A stretch of DNA of 47,049 nt, from NCBI GenBank assembly GCA_035651955.1, contig DASRES010000047.1, positions 1-47,049 on the forward strand, in the 5' to 3' direction. The stretch is from Acidimicrobiia bacterium (GTDB lineage: Bacteria > Actinomycetota > Acidimicrobiia > IMCC26256 > JAMXLJ01). A program made the translations under genes and the position numbers. Positions within the stretch are counted from its first letter, which is position 1. Every line of letters starts with the position of its first letter. Under the pieces are notes generated by a model. That model was not told where the DNA came from. It made no database searches and saw only the letters and a list, made by a program, of their open reading frames with translations. Shown piece after piece: positions 1-7,387 of this stretch.

Positions 1-120
1 GTGCTCAACGCGCTCGAGGGCGGTGCCGGCCTCGAGCTGCTCATCGACAAGATCCGCACGACGAAGAGCAACGACGAGTTCCTCGCCGAGATCGCGAAGG
101 CTCCTACCCCAGGGGGGTAG
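1..120 (+). CDS. rho: Transcription termination factor Rho, C-terminal end (partial)
   Basis: Only the last 39 codons are inside the window; the 5' part lies upstream. The reading frame from base 1 ends at TAG 118–120, and the tail ([18 protein letters not shown]) is the characteristic C-terminal helix of the hexameric RNA helicase Rho, which terminates transcripts at C-rich sites. Its position directly before rpmE is the usual actinobacterial order and supports the call. The last residues (KAPTPGG) are encoded inside a perfect hairpin that also contains the stop codon, so the extreme C-terminus is shaped by an RNA structure rather than by protein conservation. Confidence 0.9.
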   Translation: MLNALEGGAGLELLIDKIRTTKSNDEFLAEIAKAPTPGG

Positions 121-129
121 GAGCCTTCG
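95..129 (+). terminator. Perfect 16-bp hairpin spanning the rho stop codon
   Basis: Left arm 95–110 and right arm 114–129 are exact reverse complements separated by a 3-nt loop (AGG). The rho stop TAG lies at 118–120 inside the right arm. No T-run follows, so this is an I-shaped actinobacterial-type terminator or a 3'-end stabiliser rather than a classical U-tailed terminator. Confidence 0.7.
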
Positions 130-150
130 ATGCTGTCTCGCGCGCTCACT

Positions 151-230
151 GCGGGCCGGGATACCCGGCCCGCGGGCGTTCGCTCGCTGGCGAGCGCCTG
201 CGCTCCTCCGTCGCTCCGGCGCCGCATCCG
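151..230 (-). repeat. Dispersed GC-rich repeat in the rho–rpmE gap
   Basis: Bases 181–230, read on the minus strand, match 38629–38680 after glyA at about 47 of 52 aligned positions (core GCCGGAGCGACGGAGGAGCG here). Next to it, 151–173 is a perfect 10-bp hairpin around ATA whose minus-strand centre GGGTATCCC is also the centre of the repeats at 3223–3277 and 42605–42659. The gap therefore holds a composite member of one repeat family in reverse orientation. Confidence 0.7.
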
Positions 231-299
231 GGTCGGTCGGAATGGTTCGCTGGCCTGCGCCGTTATCCTGGAGTCTCCCGTCTCCCGGAAGGTTTTCCT

Positions 300-536
300 G
301 TGAAGGCTGCAATTCATCCTGAGTACGTCGAATGCACCGTGCGGTGCTCGTGCGGGAACACGTTCACCACGCGCTCGACCGTCCCGGAGCTGCGCGTCGA
401 GCTGTGCTCCGAGTGCCACCCCTTCTACACGGGCAAGCAGAAGCTCGTGGACACCGGCGGTCGCGTCGAGCGGTTCCAGCGTCGCTACGCGAAGGCCCAG
501 AAGACGCAGAAGTCCAGCCGGGCGAAGAAGGCCTGA
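300..536 (+). CDS. rpmE: 50S ribosomal protein L31, zinc-binding type
   Basis: 78 residues, the normal length for L31, which sits on the large ribosomal subunit at the intersubunit bridge. The start is the GTG at 300, chosen because GGAAGG at 287–292 lies 7 nt upstream and the protein then begins MKAAIHPEY as the family does. Cysteines 16, 18, 36 and 39 form the CxC…CxxC zinc site of the zinc-containing (C+) form; the zinc-free paralog made under zinc starvation lacks these. Gene order rho–rpmE is standard. A weak -10 candidate, TATCCT at 264–269, would give a leader of about 25 nt. Confidence 0.95.
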   Translation: MKAAIHPEYVECTVRCSCGNTFTTRSTVPELRVELCSECHPFYTGKQKLVDTGGRVERFQRRYAKAQKTQKSSRAKKA

Positions 537-571
537 GCGGCACGGCGACCGGCGCGGCCGAGGAGCGCGGC

Positions 572-1513
572 GTGGCCAAGCAGCCCGAGGCCCGCTACAT
601 GGGCGGGCAGGCGGTCATGGACGGCGTGATGATGCGGGGCGCCACGACGTGGGCCGTCGCGTTGCGCACCGAGGAGGGCGACGTCGACGTCGTGGTGCAC
701 GACGCGCCGCAATGGGCGGAGCGGTGGTCGCGCGTCCCGCTCGTCCGCGGTGTGGTCACGCTCGCGGAGTCGCTCACGCTCGGCATGCGCGCGCTGATGT
801 GGTCGGCGAGCCGTCAGCTCCCCGAGGAGGAGCAGATCTCGAGCGGCGCGCTCGGCTGGGCGATGGGCATCGCGCTCGTGCTGTTCACCGCGCTGTTCAT
901 CCTCCTGCCCGCGCTCGCCGCCAAGGGCCTGGGTGGTCTGGTCGGTCACAGCGGCTGGCAGTTCGACGTCGCGGAGGGCGTCCTGCGCCTCGGCATCTTC
1001 CTCGGCTACCTCGCGCTGATCGCCCGCATGGCGGACGTGCGGCGGGTGTTCCAGTACCACGGCGCCGAGCACAAGGCGATCGCCGCATACGAGAACGACG
1101 TCGAGCTGACGCCCGAGTCCGCGCAGCGCTTCACGACCGAGCACGTCCGCTGCGGGACGAACTTCCTCCTGACCGTGATGGTCCTCACGATCGTCGTCTA
1201 CGCGTTCGTCGGCCGTCCGAGCTGGCTCGTGCTGGTCGCGTCCCGGATCGTGCTGATCCCCGTGATCACCGCGTTGAGCTACGAGGTGATCCGGTTCGCC
1301 GCGAAGCACATGGACCGGCGGTGGGTCCGCGCGGCGATGCGTCCCGGTCTGGTGCTGCAACGCATGACCACTCGCGAGCCGACGCTCGATCAGCTCGAGG
1401 TGGCGATCGCGTCGCTGCGCGCCGTGCTGACCGCCGAGCAGCTCGCCGAGGTCGACGGGCGTGCGCGCATGCCGCGCGTCGACCCGCTCGTCAACCCGGC
1501 GTTCGGCTCGTAG
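572..1513 (+). CDS. DUF1385 (YqhQ-like) polytopic membrane protein
   Basis: 313 residues from GTG 572, which has GGAG 6–7 nt upstream and leaves a 35-nt gap to rpmE. The N-terminal GGQAVMDGVMMRG (residues 11–23) and the HGAEHK motif (163–168) are hallmarks of the DUF1385 family. Hydrophobic segments near 97–117, 137–153, 198–214 and 217–236 suggest about four membrane spans. The molecular role is not established. In many Gram-positive genomes the family sits between rpmE and prfA, as here. The 3' end overlaps the convergent TetR gene by 23 bp, with no room for a terminator between them. Confidence 0.9.
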   Translation: MAKQPEARYMGGQAVMDGVMMRGATTWAVALRTEEGDVDVVVHDAPQWAERWSRVPLVRGVVTLAESLTLGMRALMWSASRQLPEEEQISSGALGWAMGIALVLFTALFILLPALAAKGLGGLVGHSGWQFDVAEGVLRLGIFLGYLALIARMADVRRVFQYHGAEHKAIAAYENDVELTPESAQRFTTEHVRCGTNFLLTVMVLTIVVYAFVGRPSWLVLVASRIVLIPVITALSYEVIRFAAKHMDRRWVRAAMRPGLVLQRMTTREPTLDQLEVAIASLRAVLTAEQLAEVDGRARMPRVDPLVNPAFGS

Positions 1514-2105
1514 CCGCGCCCGACCAACCGAGGATCGCGGCGCGCAGCGCGACGCTCGTCATGTCGAGGAAGACGTCGTCGCGTGCGGCGTCGCCGTGGT
1601 CGAGCCAGTTCAGCGTCGCGTCGACGAGGTAGCTGACGACCGTCTGCGCCGCCCACTCGTGCACGGACGCGTCGACACGGCCCGCCAGCAGCGCGCGTGA
1701 TGCGTCGACCGCGTGGTCGCGCAGCTCCCGCGCGTACTCCGCGAACGCGGGTTCGCGCGCGGCATGCCGCCAGAGCAGCTGAAAGCCGGCAGGATCCTCA
1801 CGGGCGACCGTCAGCAGCGACCGCGCGCCGATGCTCGCGGTCCCGGGCCGCGCGTACTCGGCGAGGAACTCCTCGGCGAGGCGGTCGAACACCCGCTGCA
1901 GCACGGCGCGGTACAGCTCCTCCTTGGAGTCGAAGTGCCGGTACACGATGAGCTTGGTGATGCCGGACGCCGCCGCGATGTCCTCCATCGAGGTGCCCGC
2001 GTAGCCCCCGCCCGCGAACGCGACAGCGGCGCCGCGCAGGATGGCGGCGTGGCGCTCGGCTCGGGGGAGCGGGCGGGTCGGGGTGGTCTCGGACGCGGTT
2101 GCCAT
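1491..2105 (-). CDS. TetR/AcrR-family transcriptional regulator
   Basis: 204 residues from the minus-strand ATG at 2105. An N-terminal helix-turn-helix lies at about residues 20–65 (MEDIAAASGITKLIVYRHF, TetR-type), followed by an all-helical ligand/dimer domain, the usual TetR size and layout. It is divergent from the ferritin-like/monooxygenase pair, and a perfect inverted repeat, GTAAAC-N6-GTTTAC, lies at 2108–2125 right next to its start codon. It probably represses itself and the divergent pair and releases on binding a small molecule; the ligand cannot be told from sequence. The frame is open far upstream of this ATG, but only because of high GC: the operator and the divergent gene occupy that DNA. 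Confidence 0.88.
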   Translation of the reverse strand: MATASETTPTRPLPRAERHAAILRGAAVAFAGGGYAGTSMEDIAAASGITKLIVYRHFDSKEELYRAVLQRVFDRLAEEFLAEYARPGTASIGARSLLTVAREDPAGFQLLWRHAAREPAFAEYARELRDHAVDASRALLAGRVDASVHEWAAQTVVSYLVDATLNWLDHGDAARDDVFLDMTSVALRAAILGWSGAATSRTPG

Positions 2106-2128
2106 CGGTAAACCGAGGAGTTTACACT
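2099..2128 (+). promoter_or_regulatory. TetR operator within the divergent promoter
   Basis: A perfect palindrome GTAAAC-CGAGGA-GTTTAC occupies 2108–2125. On the plus strand TTGCCA (2099–2104) and TACACT (2123–2128) are spaced 18 nt and read as -35/-10 boxes, so the operator fills the spacer and touches the -10, the normal layout for TetR repression. A TAAACT box on the minus strand is formed by the same palindrome and could serve tetR. Confidence 0.65.
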
Positions 2129-2156
2129 CCCGCGTGTACCACGCGCGGGAGGTGCC

Positions 2157-3308
2157 ATGAGCACGCTGCAGCTCGAGTGGACCGAGGACGAGCTCCTGGC
2201 GAGCGACCCGATCGCGGAGCCGCTCGTCGCCGGCGGCCGCCGGTGCCACGGCGGCTTCGACGACACCGGCGCGTACCGGTCGCCACGGACGCGCAACCGC
2301 GCGCCCGCGATCGCCGCATGGCAGCGACACCATCGTGACCAGTTCGGCACCGAGCTCGTCGAGGCGCCGCTCGACACGTGGCCCGAGAGCTACCCGAACG
2401 TCGCGCAGGCGAAGTTCCTGCTGCGCGAAGGCGTCAGTGCTCCCGTCGTCGCGACGTTGACGCGCATCGGCACGGTCGAGGGGTTCGGGGCGATGATCCG
2501 TCACGCGCAGATCGGCGACCTGCAGCGCTTCTTCGACGAGCCCGTCGACGGCACCGCGATCGCGCACCTGCAGCGCGGCCTGTTCGAGGCGCACGCTCGC
2601 GACGAAGCCGGCTTCGCGGACGAAGCAGGTCATCGCGACATGTGGTGGGCGGCGCGCGACATCGCCTTCGACCGTCCGATCACGCGCGACGAGACGAAGG
2701 CGATGATGCAGCGCATGGGCATCGTCGAGCCCGGCGCGGGGGGACTGGTGGACCAGGAGGCGGCCCGTCGCCGGATGCTCGAGGCACGCCGCTTCGACGA
2801 TCTCGATCTCGGCCTCGAGATGCTCGTGCAACGGATGATCAGCATCCTGCTGATCGAGGTGTCGGCCTTCCACATCTTCCGCTGGGCCGAGACCGTCTTG
2901 TCCGACGGCGACCTCGTCGCCGGTGACGGCGAGGCGGCGCGCATCGTGAGCTACATCCGCCAGGACGAGACGCCGCACGTCGAGTACCTGCGCACCGCGC
3001 TCACCGAGATGCGCGACCGCACGTTCGTCGGCGAGAGCGGCGCGCGCATCCCGGGTCGCGACGTCATCGGCACGCTGTGGGACGTGATGCTGGCCGACTC
3101 GCTCGGCCCGCGCCGCGACGACAACCTCCGCGCGACGTTGGGCGAGGTCGAGCACGCGCTCGACGGCAACCCGCGCCGCGACGACATCCTCGAGGAGTTC
3201 CACGCGCTCGGTTCCGGAGCGACGAGCGCCCGCGAGGCGGGTATCCCGCCGAGCAGCGAGTGCGACCATGGGCATCGTCCGGCCCGGCCGGGCGGCGTGA
3301 CGCGATGA
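2157..3308 (+). CDS. Ferritin-like (putative di-iron) protein
   Basis: 383 residues from ATG 2157, with GGGAGGT at 2147–2153. I do not recognise a named family. It is mostly helical and carries metal-ligand-like clusters: FEAHARDE (143–150), EVSAFH (234–239) and DETPHVEYL (270–278, an ExxH motif), a pattern seen in ferritin-like di-iron oxygenases and oxidases. It is the first gene of a two-gene unit with the luciferase-like monooxygenase, overlapping it by ATGA, and is controlled by the divergent TetR operator. Residues from about 356 to the end are encoded by a dispersed intergenic-type repeat (3223–3277), so the original protein probably ended earlier. Role inferred: oxidation of an unknown small molecule together with its neighbour. 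Confidence 0.6.
   Translation: MSTLQLEWTEDELLASDPIAEPLVAGGRRCHGGFDDTGAYRSPRTRNRAPAIAAWQRHHRDQFGTELVEAPLDTWPESYPNVAQAKFLLREGVSAPVVATLTRIGTVEGFGAMIRHAQIGDLQRFFDEPVDGTAIAHLQRGLFEAHARDEAGFADEAGHRDMWWAARDIAFDRPITRDETKAMMQRMGIVEPGAGGLVDQEAARRRMLEARRFDDLDLGLEMLVQRMISILLIEVSAFHIFRWAETVLSDGDLVAGDGEAARIVSYIRQDETPHVEYLRTALTEMRDRTFVGESGARIPGRDVIGTLWDVMLADSLGPRRDDNLRATLGEVEHALDGNPRRDDILEEFHALGSGATSAREAGIPPSSECDHGHRPARPGGVTR
3223..3277 (+). repeat. 55-bp dispersed repeat, copy 1
   Basis: Matches 42605–42659 at 50 of 55 positions. Its centre GGCGGGTATCCCGCC is a perfect 6-bp stem around a 3-nt loop. Here it lies in frame inside the 3' end of the ferritin-like gene and encodes its last residues; the other copy lies between atpF and atpH. 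Confidence 0.85.
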
Positions 3309-4669
3309 AGTTCGGCATCTTCTACGAGCACCAGCTCCCGCGCCCGTGGACCGACGAGTCCGAGCACGAGCTGCTGAAGGACGCGCTCGAGCAGTGCGCG
3401 CTCGCGGACCGGCTGGGCATCGACTACGTGTGGGAGGTCGAGCACCACTTCCTCGAGGAGTACAGCCACTCGAGCGCGCCCGAGCTGTTCCTGGCCGCGG
3501 TGTCGCAGCGCACGCGCGACATCCGTCTCGGTCACGGCATCGTGCAGACGCCGCCGCCGTTCAACCATCCGGCGCGCGTCGCCGAGCGCATCGCGACGCT
3601 CGACCTCCTCTCCGACGGCCGCGTCGACTTCGGCACCGGTGAGTCGAGCTCCGAGGCCGAGCTCGGCGGCTTCCTCGTCGACCCCGTACAGAAGCGTGCG
3701 ATGTGGGAGGAAGGGCTGCGCGTCGCGCTCCGTTGCCTGACCGAGGCGCCGTTCACCGGCTTCGCAGGCGACTACGTCACGATGCCGCCGCGCAACGTCG
3801 TCCCCAAGCCCCGGCAGAAGCCGCATCCGCCGGTGTGGGTCGCGTGCAGCCGCCGCGACACGATCCACCTCGCCGCGCAGAAGGGGATCGGCGCGCTCAC
3901 GTTCGCGTTCATCGACCCCGAAGAGGCCGAGCACTGGATCGCCGACTACTACGACACGCTCGAGCGTGAGTGCGTCCCGATCGGCGACACGGTGAACGCG
4001 AACCTCGCGTGCGTCACGCCGTTCATGTGCCATCCCGACGAGGAGGAGGCGCTGCGACGCGGTCTCGAGGGCGCGAACTTCTTCGGGTACTCGCTCGCGC
4101 ACTACTACGTGTTCGGCCGGCACCGTCCCGGCGTCACCGACGTCTGGGCCGAGTACCAGTCGCTGCGCGCGGAGAAGGGTTACTCGCCGGAGGCCGTGAT
4201 CGCGGCCGCGCAGCACTCCGACCGGCTCGGGGCCAAGGCCGTCGAGCAGGGCGTGTCCGGTCTCCGCGGCGCGATCGGCACGCCCGACCAGCTGCGCGCG
4301 TTCCTCCGTCGCTACGAGGAGTACGGCGTCGACCAGGTGATCTTCGTGAGCCAAGCCGGCAAGAACCGCCACGAGGACATCATGGAGAGCCTCGAGCTGT
4401 TCGGCCGGGAGGTCCTGCCGGAGTTCAAGGATCGCGACGCGGCGCAGCAGCGGAGCAAGGCAGCGCGTGTCGAGCCGATCGTCGACAAGGCGTTGGCCCG
4501 GAAGCCCGACGCCGACCACCCGCCGCTGCCCTCGCCCGACTACGACTTCCCCGCGATCCCGCGCGCGATCGCGGACCGGTCGGGCTCCGACGACTTCCAC
4601 GCGTGGCTCGACAAGGTCGCCGAGGAGCGGGCGGCCGGCCGGGAGGACATCTTCCCGCGCCTGTCGTGA
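3305..4669 (+). CDS. LLM-class (luciferase-like) flavin-dependent oxidoreductase
   Basis: 454 residues from ATG 3305, whose ATGA overlaps the preceding stop, so translation is coupled. The fold is recognisable from MKFGIFYEHQ at the N-terminus, VWEVEHHFLEEYSHSSAPEL, the GHGIVQTPPPFNHPARVAERIATLD stretch (residues about 78–102) and GRVDFGTG, all typical of bacterial luciferase-like monooxygenases that use reduced FMN and oxygen. A C-terminal extension of about 80 polar residues after FGREVLPEF goes beyond the usual 340–370 length. Together with the ferritin-like protein and TetR it looks like an inducible small-molecule oxidation module; the substrate is unknown. Confidence 0.85.
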   Translation: MKFGIFYEHQLPRPWTDESEHELLKDALEQCALADRLGIDYVWEVEHHFLEEYSHSSAPELFLAAVSQRTRDIRLGHGIVQTPPPFNHPARVAERIATLDLLSDGRVDFGTGESSSEAELGGFLVDPVQKRAMWEEGLRVALRCLTEAPFTGFAGDYVTMPPRNVVPKPRQKPHPPVWVACSRRDTIHLAAQKGIGALTFAFIDPEEAEHWIADYYDTLERECVPIGDTVNANLACVTPFMCHPDEEEALRRGLEGANFFGYSLAHYYVFGRHRPGVTDVWAEYQSLRAEKGYSPEAVIAAAQHSDRLGAKAVEQGVSGLRGAIGTPDQLRAFLRRYEEYGVDQVIFVSQAGKNRHEDIMESLELFGREVLPEFKDRDAAQQRSKAARVEPIVDKALARKPDADHPPLPSPDYDFPAIPRAIADRSGSDDFHAWLDKVAEERAAGREDIFPRLS

Positions 4670-4725
4670 CGCGCACCTGAACCCGGCTTCACACTGCGCT
4701 CACACGCGGGGTCGATCGTGACCGC

Positions 4726-6006
4726 GTGAGCGTCAGTGACCGTGAGCGGGTCTCGCACGTCGTGCGCCGGCTCTCGGTCGGCGCGCATCCCGACGTCGTC
4801 GGCGCGCTCCGGACGACCGACGACGCGATCGCGAGGGCGCTCGACCTGTCCGCTCCCGCGGCACCCCCTCCGACGCTCGCGCCGCCGGCCACCGAGGAGG
4901 AGTCGCGCCGTGTCGCGGCGATCACCGAGCCGCTCGCGTGGTGGATCGGTCGCATGCGCGCCGACTCCCGCCTGATCGAGGAGCGGCTCGTGTGGTTCTG
5001 GCACGACCACTTCGCGACGAGCATCGCGAAGGTGCGCGTGCCGTACCTGATGTGGCAGCAGCACCTCACGATCCGCCGGTACGCGACGGGCAGCTTCGCC
5101 GACCTCCTGCACGCGATGGCGAAGGATCCGGCGATGCTCGTCTGGCTCGACGGTGTGACGAACACCGCGCGTCAGCGGAACGAGAACTTCGGCCGCGAGT
5201 GCATGGAGCTGTTCACGCTCGGTCGGAACGCGGGCTACACGCAGGACGACGTCGTCGCGGCGTCACGCGCGTTCACCGGCTGGGTCGTCGACGTGCCGTT
5301 CCGGCGCAACGCGGTCGCGGCCGGTGCGGCGCCGTACGCGGCGGCGTTCGTCCCCCGGCGCCACGACGCGGGCACGAAGACGCTGCTCGGCGCGACGGGC
5401 GACTTCGACCTGGAAGGCGCGCTCGACGTCATCCTCGACCATCCCGCAGCCGCGCGCTTCGTCGCGACGAAGCTCCACCGCGAGCTCGTCGGCGTCGATC
5501 CCGACCCGCCGACCGTCGCTCGGCTCGCCGCGACGTTCCGCCGCGACTGGGGCGTCCTCTCGCTCGTCGAGGCGATCGTCACGAGCCCGGCGTTCACCTC
5601 GGACGCCGCGGTGCGCGCCAAGGTGCGCACTCCACTCGAGAAGCTCGTCACGTTGCTGCAGGCGGTCCCGTCCCGGGCGCCGGCACACGCCGCGAACGGG
5701 GGCGGCAAGGCGGCCCTCGCCGCGCTGCGCCGTATGGGGTACGTCCCGTTCGCACCGCCGAACGTCGGCGGCTTCCCCAAGGGCGCGCCGCTGCTCGGCC
5801 CGCACGAGCTCGTCCACGCGCTCGACCTCCTCGCCGCGATCGGCGGACCGCCCCCGGAAGCGTTCACCGCGGACGTCGACGCGCTCTTCGCACGCTTCGG
5901 TGTCTTCGACGTCGCACCCGCGTCGCGCGCGGTCGTCGCGTCGCATGACGATCCCGTGACCCGCGTCGCGCTCGTGCTCACCTCACCCGAGGTCGCGCTC
6001 ACATGA
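4726..6006 (+). CDS. DUF1800 domain-containing protein
   Basis: 426 residues from GTG 4726. Family signatures include LVWFWHDHFATS (about residues 88–99), ENFGRECMELFTLG and FTGWVVD, followed by VATKLHRELVG and the PPNVGGFPKG segment; all are typical of DUF1800. The family is normally encoded next to DUF1501 proteins, as here, and its function is not known. I see no clear signal peptide on this protein, whereas its partner has a Tat-like signal. A short repeat begins at its stop codon (6004) and the partner starts 73 nt later. Confidence 0.88.
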   Translation: MSVSDRERVSHVVRRLSVGAHPDVVGALRTTDDAIARALDLSAPAAPPPTLAPPATEEESRRVAAITEPLAWWIGRMRADSRLIEERLVWFWHDHFATSIAKVRVPYLMWQQHLTIRRYATGSFADLLHAMAKDPAMLVWLDGVTNTARQRNENFGRECMELFTLGRNAGYTQDDVVAASRAFTGWVVDVPFRRNAVAAGAAPYAAAFVPRRHDAGTKTLLGATGDFDLEGALDVILDHPAAARFVATKLHRELVGVDPDPPTVARLAATFRRDWGVLSLVEAIVTSPAFTSDAAVRAKVRTPLEKLVTLLQAVPSRAPAHAANGGGKAALAALRRMGYVPFAPPNVGGFPKGAPLLGPHELVHALDLLAAIGGPPPEAFTADVDALFARFGVFDVAPASRAVVASHDDPVTRVALVLTSPEVALT

Positions 6007-6025
6007 GCGAGCGAGCCGTGAGGCG
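6004..6025 (+). repeat. Stop-codon-associated short repeat, copy 1
   Basis: The 22 bases starting with the DUF1800 stop codon (TGAGCGAGCGAGCCG, then TGAGGCG) recur at 15658–15679 with one mismatch, where they also begin at a stop codon. The rest of the gap to 6079 is GC-rich with CCGGCGCCGG and GGAGGCGCC palindromic pieces and GGAG-type ribosome-binding signals before ATG 6080. Confidence 0.65.
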
Positions 6026-6079
6026 AGCGGAAGCGGTGGCCCGAGCGGCCCGGCGCCGGAGGCGCCAGGAGCGGGAGAC

Positions 6080-7345
6080 ATGACTGGCGAGCCGCGCCGC
6101 GTCACACGCCGGCAGTTCCTCACCGGCGCAGGCATCGTCGCGACCGCCGCGGTCGCGGGTGGCTACGGCGTGAGCGTCTGGACGCGCGACGCGCCTACGA
6201 CGAAGAAGCAGGCGCGCACCGTTGCACACGGTGATCCACGCGGCACGCTCGTCGTCGTCGAGCTCGGCGGCGGGAACGACGCGCTCAACATGGTCGTGCC
6301 GAACGACCCGGCGTACCGCGCGCTGCGGCCGACGCTCGGCGTCAGCGATCCGATCCACCTCGACGACGAGACCGGCCTGCACCCGAAGCTGGTCAAGCTC
6401 GCGGAGCGGTACCGCCGCGGCCAGGTCGCGATCGTCGAAGGAGTCGGGTACCCCGACCCGAACCTCTCGCACTTCGCGTCGCTCGCGACGTGGTGGTCGG
6501 CGCACCCGGGGGGCTCCCTCGACACGGGCTGGCTCGGCCGCTACCTCGACGCAACCGTGGGGTTCGACGACCCGCTCGCGCTCGTCGCGATCGGTCCGAC
6601 ACCGTCGCCTGCCGTGCTCGGCGAGCGGTCGTTCGCGACGTCGATCGCCGACGCGACCGGTCTCACGCCGCGCCTGCCGGCATGGGCGGACCGCGCGTCG
6701 GACGTCGTCGCGGCGTGGCGCGGGTTCGCGCCGGCGCCGGTGGATCCCGTCACGCTCACCGAACGGGTCGACGACGCGCTCCGCCTGACCGTCTCGGCCC
6801 GTGACGAGCTGCGCGCCACGCTCGGCACGGGTGGCGCTCCCGCGGCGTCCGACGTCGGCGCCGCGCCCGGCGGTGCGCTCGTGGACGAGCTCGAGCTCGC
6901 CGGGCGTCTCGTCGCCGGACGCCGTCGCCCGCGCGTCGTGTACGTCAGCGGGACGGGCGACTTCGACACCCACCAGGGCGAGGCGACGCGCCACCCCGCA
7001 CTGATGGCGGACCTCGACACCGGCATCGACCGGCTGTTCACGGCCGCCGGCCCGGCCGGGAAGGACCTGCTCGTGATGACCGTCTCCGAGTTCGGTCGCC
7101 GGCCCGCGGAGAACGGCAGCGGCACCGACCACGGCACCGCGGCCGCGCACCTGCTCGTCGGGTCGTCGGTGCGCGGCGGACGCCACGGCGCGCGGCCGTC
7201 GCTCGCCCGTCTCGACCAGCACGGCAACCCCGTCGCCACCGTCGACTTCCGTGCGCTGTACGCGTCCGTGCTGCGCGACTGGCTCCATGCGGATCCCGAG
7301 CCCGTGCTCGACGGCGCGTTCGGAGGCCTCCGCGTCGTCGCCTGA
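6080..7345 (+). CDS. DUF1501 domain-containing protein with Tat-like signal
   Basis: 421 residues from ATG 6080. The N-terminus has a twin-arginine motif (TRRQFLTGAG, residues 9–18) followed by a short hydrophobic stretch, so export by the Tat pathway as a folded protein is likely. Family motifs are VVVELGGGNDALNMVVP (about 53–69), GVGYPDPNLSHF, DFDTHQ, MTVSEFGRRPAENGSGTDHG and the C-terminal DFRALYASVLRDWL. DUF1501 proteins resemble the sulfatase/alkaline-phosphatase fold and pair with DUF1800; no reaction has been established. Likely co-transcribed with the DUF1800 gene. Confidence 0.9.
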   Translation: MTGEPRRVTRRQFLTGAGIVATAAVAGGYGVSVWTRDAPTTKKQARTVAHGDPRGTLVVVELGGGNDALNMVVPNDPAYRALRPTLGVSDPIHLDDETGLHPKLVKLAERYRRGQVAIVEGVGYPDPNLSHFASLATWWSAHPGGSLDTGWLGRYLDATVGFDDPLALVAIGPTPSPAVLGERSFATSIADATGLTPRLPAWADRASDVVAAWRGFAPAPVDPVTLTERVDDALRLTVSARDELRATLGTGGAPAASDVGAAPGGALVDELELAGRLVAGRRRPRVVYVSGTGDFDTHQGEATRHPALMADLDTGIDRLFTAAGPAGKDLLVMTVSEFGRRPAENGSGTDHGTAAAHLLVGSSVRGGRHGARPSLARLDQHGNPVATVDFRALYASVLRDWLHADPEPVLDGAFGGLRVVA

Positions 7346-7374
7346 CGCGGGAAGGCACCGACCCCGCCCACCGT

Positions 7375-7380
7375 TAGCCT
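7375..7380 (+). promoter_or_regulatory. Leaderless-type -10 box for prfA
   Basis: TAGCCT ends 7 nt before ATG 7388, so transcription would begin at or very near the start codon. No ribosome-binding site precedes the ATG, which supports leaderless translation. Confidence 0.5.
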
Positions 7381-7387
7381 GGTCGGG

